Of a DNA stretch of 64,000 nt, positions 11,397-23,731 are shown one piece after another. The DNA lies in contig JAEHOE010000044.1 in the NCBI GenBank assembly GCA_016858145.1, forward strand, positions 126,501 through 190,500, given 5' to 3'. The stretch is from Edaphochlamys debaryana. Lineage: Eukaryota > Chlorophyta > Chlorophyceae > Chlamydomonadales. Under the pieces are notes generated by a model, which saw only the letters and a program-made list of their open reading frames with translations, ran no database searches and was not told the DNA's origin. Each line of letters starts with the position of its first letter. The stretch's first letter is position 1. A program made the position numbers and the translations under genes.

Positions 11397-14300
11397 TTAC
11401 GCCTGCTGCGGCTGCTGCCTGCCGGCCGCCGCCTGCCTGTCCGCCGCCTCCCGCGCCCACTGCAGCTTCTGGGCCTCCACGCGGGCGGCCTTGTTCTGCC
11501 GCAGCTCCTGGGGGGTGGGGGTGGGGGGGGGGGGGGTCGGAGGGCGGGGCGCGAGGGTGGGGGATGGTCGCTGGCAAGCCGCCTCTGCAGACCGCGGCGG
11601 GCACGCAAGGACTCGATGGTCGTTGCGCGGAAAGAGCAGCATCGCAGCCCTTGCGCTGACAGAAGTGTGCTTGCCACAGCACCCCGAGTCGCCCTCCCGC
11701 CCCTCCCCCACGCACCCTGACCGCCGCCGACAGCGCCGCCTTGCGGTTGCTGAAGTCGTCCCGCCAGCGCAGCAGCGCCCCCGCGGACAGCGCCGCCAGC
11801 TGCCGCACGCCCCGCCGCCCCAGCTCCCGGTCCCCGGCCGTCCACGCCCCCGCCCAGTCGCCCTCGCGCTCCAGCCAGAAGGTCAGGCAGTTGCGGGCGG
11901 GGCCGCGGTCTGGGCGCACCGAGGGAGCGGGAGGGGAAGGAGGCAGGTGCTTACAGAGAGTATGGAGGAGGATGACGGCGTACCGAGGGTTGGAGGAGGA
12001 TGGCGCCTGGGTGCGAGCGGTGCAGCCGGTAGGGGAGCTCTTGGCTAACAGCTAGCTGCTCCGGTGTGCTCCTCCGGTCCGCCCCCAGCCCCCACCCACC
12101 GAAGCGGTTGCAGTACCCGTACACCTCGTGGTTGAGGTAGGTGTAGCGGTCCCTGGGGGGGAGGGGGAGAGCACGAGATAGCGGCCGGACCAGACGCCCC
12201 ACGTCCAAACTCGCCGCCAAGTCCCGAACCCTGCTCCCACTTCACCTCTCCCCTCCCCCCCACCTGTTGATGAGCTCGTTGGCGGTGAGGTTGGCGAGCA
12301 GGCAGAAGGTGTTGCGCGCCGCCAGCATGGTGCAGGGGAGGAAGCACAGCGCCTGCAGGGGGGGGGGGCCAGGTGGTCAGACGCCCGGCCCCTCCAGCCT
12401 CGACGTCCGACACACGCGCTCCCGCTCCCCCGCCAGTTGGCTTGCCGGCTGGGCACCAGTCCCCTGCCCCCATCTCCTCAGCACCCCGGTCCTCCACATC
12501 CATACGCGCCCCGCCCACCTACTCCGCCCCGAACCCCCACCCACCCCGCCCCCCACCTGCAGCCCCGCCAGCAGCAGTATGCCCCGCTCCGCCCCCGCCG
12601 CCGCCCACGCCAGCGCCGCCCACAGCGCCGCGGGCCCCGTGTCCGGCGCCGAGGAGGCGGCCGCGGCCCCCGATGCCGCCAGGTGGCGCTGCAGCACGAA
12701 GGAGCAGGTCACGTACACCACCATCACCTGGCACACCCACTGGGGGGGGGGAGGGGGAGGGGGTAGAGGGAGGGAGGGGAGAGGGCTTCACACCACAGCG
12801 GCGGAAGGGGGCATGTGGGACGGACGAAGCTCGTCGTAGTCTCGGGGAGAGGGGGGAAGCGGCACGAGGAGGGGCCTCAGAACACCACGTTGACGTCAAG
12901 AGGGCCTCTGGGATGGGCGCCGGTCTTGCACATGCGGGACAAGGCCGGGGCGTGTGAGGCCTGACCGCACGCCGCCCCCCGCTCCCAGCCCTCCAACCCC
13001 CCCGCCCCTCCCACCATGCAGTAGAGCCACGCCACGAAGGAGCGCTCGTTGGCCTCCCCCACGCAGTTGGCGATGGCGGGGCAGTGGTGGTCTGGGGGGG
13101 AGAGGGAGGGAGGGGAAGGGAGGGGAGGGAGGCGGGGAGGGGGGCAGGGGTTTGCATGGGCTGGGTGGAGGGTGAGTCGAGCCGGTGGGCAGTGCCGACC
13201 AAGCTCCAGACCCGTCACCGCAGCCCTATCTACATCAGGGGAAGCACTCAACGCCCCGCCCTCCCCAGCCCCCGCGCCATCCCCTGCCTCACCGAACCTC
13301 CGCACGCAGCGGTTGCAATACTGGCAGTGCTTGGAGCGCAGCGGCCGGGGCACCCGGCACGTGTAGCACTCGGGCTCCAGGCCGCCCCCCGCCCCCGCCC
13401 CCGGGCCGCCCCTGCCGGGGCTGGCCAGGCCCAGCTCCGCCAGCCGCGCCGCCTCCACGTCCCCCTCCTCCTGCAGGTCCCCCTCGGGGTCCCCCGTGCT
13501 CCCCACCGCCGCGGAGGCCATGGCCGCCGCCACTGCGCCCATGGCCCCCACCGCAGCCCCCGCAGCCGCCACGCCCCTGGCGCGCAGGCTGCCGCCCGCG
13601 GCCGCGGCCTTGAACACGCCCCCCGCCGGGGCGGCCCCCGCGGAGGACCCCAGCAGAGCGTCCGTCTCCATCGGCTCGGGGCCGTGGCCGGGGCCGTGGC
13701 TGTGCTCCCCATGGCCGTGGTCGCCCCCGCACTTGGAGTGGTCGTGCCCGTGACCCGAGTGCCCGTGCCCGCTCTGGTCGTGGTCGTGCGCTGCGCCCGG
13801 AGCCCCCGGGCCCGAGGCGTCCTTGCCGCCGGGCGGGGTGCTGCCGCTGGCGGCGCCACCCGCTGCGGCCGGGGCCTTGGGGGCCGGCGGCGCGCGCGGC
13901 ACGTACCCCGGGTCGCTGGTGGCGGCGATGAAGTGCAGGATGGGCAGCAGTACGAACGTGGCCAGCAGCAGCAGCGTGGGCGTCGAGGTCCACCTGGTGC
14001 CGTGCCAGTACGGCAGCACGTGGAAGCCGTACACAAAAGGATCTGGGTCGAGGTCGGTGAGAGCGGGTGGGCGGGCGGGCGGTGGGTAAGGAGTGGGATG
14101 GCGTGCTTGTCAAGGTGGTTTGGAGGGACACTGGGGCGGTCTTGCACCAGGGTTCGCAGCGCACTGCTTCCCCATGAGGAGCGGCATGTGGGTGGGTCCG
14201 CGTCTCGCCCCGCCTCCGCCACCGTGCCTTGCGTCCCTCACGAGCAACCCCTCCTTCCCTCCCCCCCACCCCGACTCACACACGATCTCGCATGTGGCTA

Positions 14301-16155
14301 TGAGGGACATGAAGCCACGGGCCTGCTGCACATTCCTGTGGGGGCGGGGCAGGCACACGGGAGGGGCCGGCGTAAGGGCGGTAGGAGCAGCGGATCAGGG
14401 CCCCCACACCGGCAGCCTGCGGGGACGCTCCTCCTATGACCCCTGACCTTCGTCGCTGTCCCCAAGCCCCCGCCCACGTCCCCGACAGCGCCACACGCCC
14501 TCCCTTCCTCCCTCAGCCCCCCCCTCCCGACCCACTTGGCGCCCAGCCCCGCCAGGCGGTACACGAACACCGAACCCCCCATGGCCGCCAGCGCCAGCCC
14601 CGCCACCAGCGCCCAGAAGGGCAGCCACGAGGGCGCCAGGGCCACGGCCGCGCCCGCCACCAGGAAGAAGGGCGGGAAGAAGAGGCCGTCGCAGTAGCGG
14701 AAGTAGGCCCTGCGGGGGGGAGGGGGCAGGAGGGGGAGGGACGAGCAGGCGGGAGAGAGTTCTGGTGAGTTGCGGTCGTGCTCGGCGATGTGGGTTGGCG
14801 CGGGAGGCGCAGAGGGCCCCAAAGCCGTAGGACCCCTGCCTTTCGGCCCCCCCCCCTTCCAACACCCACCTGCGGTACAGTGGGAAGCAGCTGTCGTCCT
14901 CGGGGCGCCAGGTGCGGTTGGGCGGCACGGGCTCATAGTAGTCGCGCGCGGAGAGCTGCCGAGGAACGGAGAAAGGGGACGGTGCAGTGTTCGTGGGCCA
15001 TTGGCGAGGCCTCGCTGCTTGCACGGCTCCCGCTGCGCTCCCGCTGGACCCACTTCAGCTCCACCCTTGTGCCGGCCTGACCCCGCCCTTGCCCCCGGCG
15101 CACCTTCTTGTTGCCCCCCGCCTTCTCCGCCGCACCCGCCTCCTGGCCGTGCGCCTCGCAGCAGCCCCCGCCGGGGGCGTGCGAGTGGCCGTGCGAGTGG
15201 CCGTGGCCATCCCCATGGGAGGCCGCAGACGAGGTGGGCAGCCCGCCCAGCGCCGCCCCCGCCCCCGCCCCAGCGCCGCCCTCCTGGCCACTCCATTGCT
15301 TGAACGAGGGCGGCCCAGAGTCCAGCGCCGCGCCGCTGCCCCCGTCGTGCGGCCCGTGGCCGTGGCCGTGCGCCCCCGGTCCCCGCAAGGGCCAGGTCCC
15401 CGGCTCCGCCTGCAGCAGGGAGGTGGCCAGGCCCGGGGGCAGCGCGGAGAGGGGCACCTCCGCCTCCGAGTGCACGTAGCTGAAGCCGCCGTCGGAGGGG
15501 TCGGACTGGGGGGGCGTGGGGGGGGACAAGGTGGTCAGAGCAAGACGTGTTGGAAAGAGGCGTAGGTATCAGGAACGGTGTGGGACAGCAGGTGCGCTTC
15601 TAAGCAAACCCGCTTGGCCGGCCTGTCCCCCCGTCGTGGTCGGAGCACAGCCCCGCCTCAGCCGGCCAGCACCGGTCCCGGCCTCACCCGCCCCGAGCCG
15701 GGATTGTAGAAGGGCGCGGGCTGGTTGGGCGCCCGCATGCCCCCCGCCCCCGCCCCCGCCTGCATGCGCTGCAGGGCGGCCATGCGCGCGCCCATGCGGG
15801 CCATGGCGCCGGCGGGGTCGGGGCCGGAGGAGGAAGGGGCGCCGGAGGGGCCAGCGCCGGGCGGGGGCAGGGCTCGGGCGTAGGACCCGAGGGCCATGAA
15901 GGCCTGGCGCTGCTCCGTCATGTCCATGCCCGCGTACATGGCCGGGCCCGCGGCCGCCAGCCGGGCCGGGTCGGAGGCCATGTCCAGCACCGCCCGCAGC
16001 CGCTCGGGGGACAGGAGCTGGGCCATGGCGGGGTTGGCCGCCAGCAGGCCCTTGAGCGCGGGGTCGCGGTCCGCCGCGGCGGTGAGCAGGTCGGGGGACT
16101 CGAGCAGGCGCTGCACGGCCGGGTTGGCGGACAGCGCTGTCGCCTGCGCCACCAT
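11397..16155 (-). CDS. DHHC protein S-acyltransferase with N-terminal ubiquilin-like STI1 region
   Basis: Twelve minus-strand exons (16155-15688, 15505-15104, 14955-14870, 14709-14536, 14335-14280, 14042-13293, 13091-13015, 12739-12557, 12352-12264, 12152-12100, 11909-11716, 11507-11397) give 880 aa in one frame. Residues 1-95 match the STI1 repeat of ubiquilin (NPAVQRLLESPDLL, then NPAMAQLL and LRAVLDMASDP). Hydrophobic segments follow at about 320-375 and 418-438, then a DPG motif (439-441). The Cys-rich domain is CYTCRVPRPLRSKHC, ending in DHHC at 646-649, so the catalytic Cys is present. C-terminal NRFDRGPARN resembles the PaCCT motif and TANE a degenerate TTxE. About 180 residues sit between DPG and the Cys-rich domain, including a His-rich run at 481-515; a second His-rich run lies in exon 2. 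Start: GCCATGG at 16155; an upstream exon is possible. Predicted integral membrane enzyme that palmitoylates proteins. Confidence 0.85.
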
Positions 16156-17962
16156 GGCTTCGTGCACATCGCCAGGAGGCCCGGGCTTCTGCGGGGTGCG
16201 GGTGTCAGGCAGACTGTTCAGTGTTGATGTCGGAGTGGGAGGATGCGGCACAGGGTTCGTTGTTGTGGGTCGGGGGTGGGTCCTAGGATGAAAGCGAAGT
16301 GCCGGGAGCTTTCCTCCGAGTGGGGCAATGCTAGAGCAGCCGGGGCCATCGCCCAGCCCAGCCCTTGCTAAGCCCGTGCCAGAACTAGGGGTGCTGTGCT
16401 CGCAGGGGCCATGCAGTGTAGTCAGAAAGATTCGAGGGGATGCTGCTGAGCGCGTTGGTGTAGCCGCTGCCGCAACGCACCAGGAGGAAGGCAGGGTGCC
16501 AGCAGAACTAGGGTGGGGGTGCAAACTAAGGGCACGCACGGGCGCCGGGCCGGGCCGGGCCTGAAGTTTGCGGCCTGCTTTCTGCCTCTACGCTCAGGAT
16601 CTTAGCTGAAGCTGGCGAGCCTCTCACGCTCGGGCCCAGTCAACGCGCCATGCAGGATCCTGCCCGTGCGTAGAGCACAGCTCGCGCTAAGCTATCTTGG
16701 ATGTGCTAGGATCGTCTTACCGCAGCCTGCCCTCGAGCGGGCCGCGGAGGCAAGCTTGGCCCGTTCCGCATGCTGTGTTGCAGCTAGTGTTGCTGGCGAG
16801 CTTCGTCTAATCTCCCGGACTTGCACAGCGTCCGATCACGTGGGTGTGTTCATAGCGGTAGAACGTCTCGGTGTTCCAGCGTCAGGCGCAGTTCAGAGGC
16901 CGCGGCCAGTTCGCGCGTTTGCGGTTGCAGTGCTTTGGTCGCAGTACCTGTAAGCGCAGTATGCAAACAGCTATGCCGGATAGTCACGGCGGTTTTGAGT
17001 CTCATCGGGCGATCGTGCTCGAGCACGACGCGCGCACACGCGTCGCGAGCTCGGCCCCCTCGGGCCCCCCTGTCTCCCCCGCAGTCCCCGCGAGCCCGCC
17101 TCGTCAATGAACAGGTTACCCGCATCGCCTCCCCCCCCCGCATACAATCCATGTTCCATGATGATGGCCAGTGTGCGGGGCAGTCGTCGCCACACCCCAA
17201 GAGAGCCTACATCCGACTCTCCTTCAGGACAGTCGCAAGCTTCACGCAGCGTTTCGGCCGCAGCTGACGCGCCGAGGTGCAGCTGTGGGCGCCTGCTCGC
17301 TCACTAGCCTGTGGTGTCCCGATGCCGCAAGCTCCCTTGCAGAGGGCGCGTGACAAGGAGCTTGTGCAGAGAGCCAGCAGCCATGCATGGCTTGTTGTGC
17401 TGGCAATGGGCAGATGCGCTGCTCTTTGCATCAGGATCACACTCGGCCCTCACCTGTACGGCACGCAGTCCACGCACGCACAGCTTGCCTCCTCCACGGG
17501 GCAGGGCCCATCCGCCCATCCTTGCCCCAAAACATTGTATACTACCATCAAGACACACGCACACCGAACAGATACACTTCACGCCAAGCGCTATATCCGT
17601 TGGCGAAGCAAGCAAAAACGGGCACATGTTAGACGAACCAACGACAGCTCCGCAATGTGCGGGGCCTGAACCGCCCTTATTGCAACCCGTCCTTCCGTGC
17701 ACCCCCGGAGGCCGCATCCCCGCCCAACGCCTGACCCCTCACCTCTGCCCCATCCACTTGCCCACGAAGCGACGCCGCCGCTCCTGCGCCGCGCCCCACG
17801 CGCGCACGCCCGCACCGCAACCACTCAGGGCCCGGCACCCCTGCACCGCCCGGGACCCGCCCCGCCCGGCACAGGTGCTCCACGCACCGCCGCCCTTCCG
17901 GGCCGGGGCCGGGGGAGGTCCGCCGGTGCGGCCTCCCCCCACCAACCCTGCCCCTCCGCGCC
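16156..17962. other. Intergenic, DHHC upstream region to MDH 3' side
   Basis: About 1.8 kb with the presumed DHHC gene promoter. An AG-preceded open stretch continues upstream of the chosen DHHC start (16156-16190), so an extra 5' exon cannot be excluded. I see no ubiquitin-like domain or other gene here. Confidence 0.5.
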
Positions 17963-20604
17963 TCACTTGCGGCCCGCGAAGTCCACCCCCTTGCGGATGG
18001 AGCCCAGCAGCTCGGGCTTCATGTCGGCCAGCGTGGCCCGCTCCGAGGCGTCCAGGGGGCCCAGGGGGAGCACCTGGGGGGGGGGGTCGGGGGGAGGGGA
18101 GGTCGGGCAATGGATACCGTATGGGATGGAGGTGCGTGAACTGATGCCGACACTGCCCCACCCCCATGCCCAGCACCCCTGCTCCCGTGCCCCTCACCCC
18201 CAGCCCGCCCCACCTCCTGCACGCCGGTCTTCCCCAGGCGCAGGGGGGAGGCGAAGAAGGGCAGGTCGGGCGCCTCCGAGGGCGGGAAGGCCACGTAGGC
18301 CGTCTCCGCCACCGGCCCCTCCCCCGCCATGGCGCGCAGGCAGCTGTCGGCGAAGCGGGCGGCGGCGTAGGCCATGGACAGGGTGGCGGAGCCGGCGCCG
18401 GCCTTGGCCTGGGGAGGGGTAATGGGGGGCGGAGGGGGGTGGAGGGGGCCGGCAGGTAAGCACGCAGGCAAGGGCCGGGACGGGCAAGCGGGGGGGGCGG
18501 GTGCAGAATCCATCCGATTTCCACTCCCGCTCCCCACACGAGCCCCCCTCTGTGCCCCCCCCCCCCACGCCCCCCCCCCCGCCCCCACCTGCACCACCTC
18601 CGTCCCCGCGTCCTGGATGCGGGCGGACAGGGCCTTGCGCTTGTCGGCCCCGAACGAGGCGGGCAGCGGGGGGCGGGCCTGGGGAGGGGAGGGGGGCGGA
18701 GGGAGAGGGCGTCAGGGAGACCAGACCCCGGCAGCCCATCTCCGGTGGCCCCTCCTCGCAAGCCTCGACCCGTACGTACGCCCCTCACCCTGCACCCTCT
18801 CTTCCCCCTTACATGCAATTGCCTCTTCCCTAAGACTGCTCCCCCTCCTCTTCCCAACCCACTCCCCATCCCTCGCCCCTCAGTAGCCTCTCGCCCTCCC
18901 CCCCCCCCTTCCCTACCCCCCCCTCCCCCCCCCCACCTGGCTGAGCAGCGGCAGGATGGTGATCCCCGCGTGCCCCCCCACCACCGGCACTACCACGTCC
19001 CGCGGGTCGGCCCCCACCACCTCCGCCACAAAGGCCTCCGCGCGCACAATGTCCAGCGTGGTCACACCGAACAGCCGGGCGGGGCTGAACACGCCTGGGG
19101 GGGGGGGGTGCCAGGGGGGGCGCGAGGAGAGGGAGGGGCGAGGTCGTGCCACGAGTCCACCCCGGCAAGGCTGTGCACACCGTGAAACCTTTAGACGCCT
19201 TCCTCCCCCCGGCCCCCATGAGGCTGCACCGCCTCCCCAAACCCCTAAAAGCTCCCTTGCTTCGACCTGCAGCCCCCCAGCGCCCCCCCCCCTTCCTCCG
19301 GCCTCACCCGCTCTCTTGAGCACCTCCGCGGCGATTGGCACCGTGGAGTTGACCGGGTTGGAGATGATGGCCACCCAGGCCTGGGGGGGGGAGGTGAGGG
19401 GGGGGGGGAGGTGAGGGGCCACGCATGGGTGCGGAGGGCGCCAGCGGGCTTCAGCCCGGACCCCTTGCAGCCCGGCCCTGCCCCGCCCAGGCCGGGCCCC
19501 CGCCCCTGCTCCCCCGCCCCTGCCGCCTGCCGCCCACCTGGGGGCAGTGCTCGGCGATGGCCGCCGTCAGACCCGCCACGATACCTGGGGGGGCGGAGGG
19601 AGGGTCAGGACGCTGAGGGGGTACTTGGGGGCCGGCCGCACGCAGGGCTCGCCACCGTTCCCTAGTCAACGCCACGCGCCTTCCTCTGGCCTCCCGTCCC
19701 CCATCCCCACCCCGTAAGTCCCCCCAGGCCCACCTGCGTTGATGTTGAACAGGTCGTCACGGGTCATGCCCGGCTTGCGGGGCACACCTGGGGTGGGAAG
19801 GGGGAAGGAGGGAACGGGCAGGGGGGGAGGCACGGGCTACACGTGAGGCGTGGATGAGCACCGACGGGCAGAAAGCTGTGCAATACCCCTCAGTCCAGCG
19901 GGGACCTGCCAGCTTCCTCCAAGACACGGTTTTGCCCACCAACCCCGGCTCTAGACGCCTGCGCCGCCTGCCCCAGAGACCTCTCGCCGGCGTTACCCTC
20001 GACCCCAAGCACCCCCATCCCCACCTCGAGGCCCCCCCCCCGGCCCCTCCCCCCCCACCCGCGGGAATGACCACCAGGTGCGCGCCCTTGAGCGCCGCGG
20101 GCAGCTGCGCCGGGCCCAGGTGCCCCGTGACACGTGCGCCGGTGCTCATGTGGCTGACGTCAGCGGCCACGCCGGGCGTGTTGGCCACATCGTACAGCGC
20201 CAGCTCCGAGATGTAGGGCGACATCTTGAGCAGCATGGACAGCGGCTGGCCGATGCCGCCCGCGGCACCCAGCAGCGCGACCTTGAACTGCGGGAGGAGG
20301 GGGGGTGGCAGTCAGGGGGCGGGGGGAGGGGGAAGTCGGAGGGCGGGATGGCAGTTGTGGGGCGTGGCGGACGGGATGGTGACGCGGACGGCACGACGGG
20401 GACCACGCTTCGCGACGAGTTGGCAGCATTATTAGCAGCCGTATGATGGCAAGTGCGCGGGCAACGGGGCCCGGCTCAAACGAGAACTCGGTGCGATTCC
20501 TTCCGACAACATTCCGCTGAACAACCACGCCCGCGTCGCACCCGCATGGGCTTGGGCGGGTCCAGGTGCGACGCCAGCTTCTGAATGCGGTTGAGGGCGG
20601 CCAT
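17963..20604 (-). CDS. MDH: NAD-malate dehydrogenase, peroxisomal (PTS2) type
   Basis: Interconverts malate and oxaloacetate with NAD. Nine minus-strand exons (20604-20542, 20287-20059, 19787-19734, 19584-19538, 19380-19308, 19094-18937, 18678-18589, 18408-18214, 18073-17963) give 339 aa, normal for the family. Conserved parts: nucleotide-binding [13 protein letters not shown], the Asp of [10 protein letters not shown], the mobile substrate loop [34 protein letters not shown], and the catalytic His in [16 protein letters not shown]. Exon 1 encodes a short N-terminal extension with R-I-x5-H-L (residues 6-14), an exact PTS2 peroxisomal import signal as in glyoxysomal MDH, followed by a PPKP linker. 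The C-terminus (GRK) is not a PTS1. A role in peroxisomal redox shuttling, glyoxylate cycle or beta-oxidation is inferred from that signal; mitochondrial or plastid targeting is less likely. Confidence 0.94.
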
Positions 20605-21346
20605 TCTGGGTGTCGAGGTTCAGAACGCAATTGCCTAAGTGGTGCCTTCGCGAGTGGAGCGATTAGCGTGCTGTTGCTGGGTGCGCCTGGAGTCTGCTGC
20701 AACGGGTGTTGTCGTGGCGGGGCAAGTAAGCGACATGGGTGTTGACGTGGCGCGGGAAGTTGTTGCCGTACACAACCGACAAAAACACCCCGCAACCGCA
20801 CACCCACGCACCGCAATGTCCCCCGCAACCTCGTCCTTGCGCCAGTAACTTCGCACGCCCCGGACCGTGGCCCCGGACCGAATCGGTACGAAGCACCTGG
20901 TAACATGGCCGCTGATGGGGTTCGGGGCTACCCAGTCCCCACAGCCTCAGCCGACTGAGCGCTCGTTAGCCCTCCTTGTCCATCCTCTGTGTTTACTAGC
21001 GGCGGTCCCAGGCTTGTCTTCCCTATTTACCGAGGAAGCGAGGGGCCTATTGCCTTGACGACGGGATGTGGCGCGGCCCTGGGCTGCTCCTGGGTGTTGC
21101 GGGAGGTGCACGACTGCCGCTTGGCCCTCGCTCAACCCACCTTAGGCAGACATCCCCGGCGCCCTCAGGCCACGTCAGGGCTGGGGGCCTGGATCAACTG
21201 CGGTTATCCCTCCGTGTTGGAAGCCCCTTGGAAGGAGCGAGAAAGGTAAAATGTTTACATGACTGCTCTCCCTACTACAGCCAATCGACCTGCCATCGCC
21301 GCCAGCAATCTCATGGCCCACACCGTCACGCCTCCACACCAATCCC
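20605..21346. other. Intergenic, MDH upstream region
   Basis: Presumed MDH promoter and 3' flank of the neighbouring coiled-coil gene. No exon or RNA gene recognised. Confidence 0.55.
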
Positions 21347-23099
21347 TCACGGGAATTCGCGGTCAAAGTAACCCCTGCACTTCTTGCACAGCACGAAGCC
21401 CGTCTCCGGCGCGACCATGGCGTTGCGGCCGGCCAGGCCCTGGTACCGGTACCACGCCACCACCTCCCCGGTCATAACCTGGTCCTTGAGCCCGCTGCAG
21501 TTGACCTTGTGCAGCTTCTTGTACCTCCCCGCCATCATGGCCAGCCCCGGCTCCAGCGCCGGTGGGCCCCTGGCCGGCACCTGCCGGTCCTCGTCCACCC
21601 TGGCCCAGAGAGCAGCGGGCGCGGGCGGTGGCGGCGCCTGTGGTCGGGGGACAAGGGGGGGGCTCCGGGTGAGGTGGCGATATGCAGGGGTTGATTCGAG
21701 AACGCACAGCAGCTACAGCCGCAGGAATGGTGGAACACCAATAATGCTGCACTTACCGGTGCTGCCGCCGCCGCCGCCGCCGCCAACGCTTGGGCCACCG
21801 CCGCCGCCTGGGCCGCCGCTGCCGTCTGGGCGGCCGCCGCCCGGGCCGCTGCTACCGCTTGGGCCACCGCTGCCGCCTGAATCGCCGCCGCCTGGTCTGC
21901 CGCCTCCCTGGCCGCCTCCCTCTCCAGACCAAGCGTCAGCTGCAGCTGCCGCACTTTCAGTGTCAGGACCGCGACCTGGGGGCAGCAGCAGGCGCAAAAG
22001 AAGGGCAGGCGTATGTCCACCTGCAGGGTCCCGGGCCATACTCCCCTACCATAGGTACCCGCTGCGACAGACCAGGACTAGGCAGACCTTGCGCACTACG
22101 GCCGTGGGTGAGCTCACCTGCCGCTTCTCCGCCCGCAGCTGCTCCTCTGCCAGCCGCCGCCGCTGCCTCTCGTCCTCCAGAGCCTCGTCTGCGCCCGTCT
22201 GATGCTGCTGGGAACCGATCGACACACAGGGCAGGAGGGAGCGGTTACTCTGGAGGGGGCGCGGGTGGATGTCAGCACGCCACGCACGTGTGGACAGCTG
22301 CTGCAGTCAACGGTAGCGCAGCAGGCGTGTGCACAGCCAAACAGAGTGGCTAGCTGCAGCAAATCGCGAAGCATCAGCAGAGGTCCCGCACCCTGGCGCA
22401 CCCACCGTGCCAGCCGCGTTCTCCTGCCTCGGCGGCTGCGGCCTCGGCTGTGTTGCTGGGGTGGTAAGCCTCGCCTGGAATGGGTACGCAGATGGAGGTG
22501 AGGGGGACGTTTCCAGAGAGAGAAACGCTGGGGCCTACTGTCCATACAGCAGAGCATATCTGTCCCTGCCCCTCCCCCCTTCAACACCAACCCTGTGTCT
22601 CTCACCGTGGAAGGCCCTGCAGTGCCCCCCTCGGTCCGGCGGTTCCGTGCGGCGGCGGGCTGCGACGCGGGCCCAAGCACAAACTCTCAGGTGCGGCCTG
22701 AGCGCAGTGCGGCGTAACCGTGCCGCTGAGCCCCAGGCGCCCTCGGCCTACCCCCGCACGGATGCCGCCAGTCGGTGACGTGACGCCCGAAGCGCTGCCG
22801 CCGCCGCCGTCTGCTGCGGGCAGCAGAAGGGTGCCGAGAGTGCGGAGCCGACCAGCCTTGACAGGTGTTGAGTCGTTGGCATCTGCAAGCCGGCAAACAG
22901 GGAGGGAAGGGTGGAACATGAGGAGCCGGGCTGGGCCCTGGGGTAGGCGTGGGTAGGACACGGACAGGGCGCCAGGACCATCGCTCCCGCGGCGCTCACC
23001 GCTTTTGCCCGACGCCGACTTGCTGGCAGTGCTGGCGCTGGCCGTGGCTCGCTGCGATGACGAGCTCATGTCGGTCAGGGCCGACCTTCCAGGCGCCAT
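21347..23099 (-). CDS. Coiled-coil protein with C-terminal LHK-Cys/CRGxF motif domain
   Basis: Not a family I recognise. Well-supported minus-strand exons are 23099-23000 (Ser-rich start MAPGRSALTDMSSSSQ), 22882-22606, 22207-22118, 21975-21757 and the last, 21637-21347. One further exon near 22474-22391 is likely, but its ends and frame are uncertain. Exon 22207-22118 is highly charged (DEALEDERQRRRLAEEQL) and predicted coiled coil. Exon 21975-21757 begins with a heptad-like segment and becomes a long Ala/Gln run (helical or disordered). The last exon ends with a compact domain: LHKVNC, then AWYRYQG, TGF, CKKC, CRGYF and DREF before the stop. The same motif order ends the coiled-coil protein at 39630-42399, so the two are paralogues at least in this domain. 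One His and three Cys could bind metal; that is inference. The last three exons are phase 0. Confidence 0.62.
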
Positions 23100-23731
23100 G
23101 GCTGGCGTTAGATTCGCAAGTCGCGAACCGGCAAGCTCGGCTAGTGACAAGAGTGCCTTTCAACTGACGTGTGCTTCTTCGTTGGTATGTGTCGCTCATC
23201 GACTTCGCCTGGGCCTTCATAGGTGGATTGGAGCCCATCCCGCGGGGCGCGGACCCAAAAACGTTTCACAACGATCCGTCGAGTTACCAGTGTCCGATCC
23301 TCAGCGCTGCTGGCTCTTCTAACCTTTAGCCCGATAGTAATCAGTGTAACCAACCACCCGCCACCACCCTCGCTGCCCGAGTCCTGGCCATCCGCCTAAA
23401 TAGGCTCCCGCGGTCCGGGAGGCCGTCGGCGCACCCACACGGACGCGGACCTGAACGTCCCTGCCGTCACACCACGGCCCTCCCGCGGACACCCGGCACC
23501 AGCCTGAGCGCAACCCGGGGCAGCCCCTCGCCACAACGGGCGGTTGTCTCTCGCCTCCAGGGCCCAACTCAAAATGACAACGCAACCCTTGCGTCCCCTA
23601 TGTTCCCTCATGACATGCCATTCCACCTCTGCCCACCTCTGCCCTCACCTCAGCCTGCTCCTGCTCCTGCCTCTACCTCCTGCTCCTGCCTCTACCTGTC
23701 ATAGTCTGCCTCGGCCCCGCCCCGCTGTGGC
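23100..23731. other. Intergenic, 632 bp
   Basis: Presumed promoter of the coiled-coil gene and 3' flank of the S9 peptidase gene. A small direct repeat of a CTCCTGCCTCTACCT-type motif is visible near 23660-23700. Nothing else supported. Confidence 0.55.

Noticed and set aside
15505..15529. Separate DHHC gene starting just before exon 2
   Set aside because: The only start-like codon there is TTG inside the C-rich acceptor tract; phase-0 joining to the STI1 exon is better supported.
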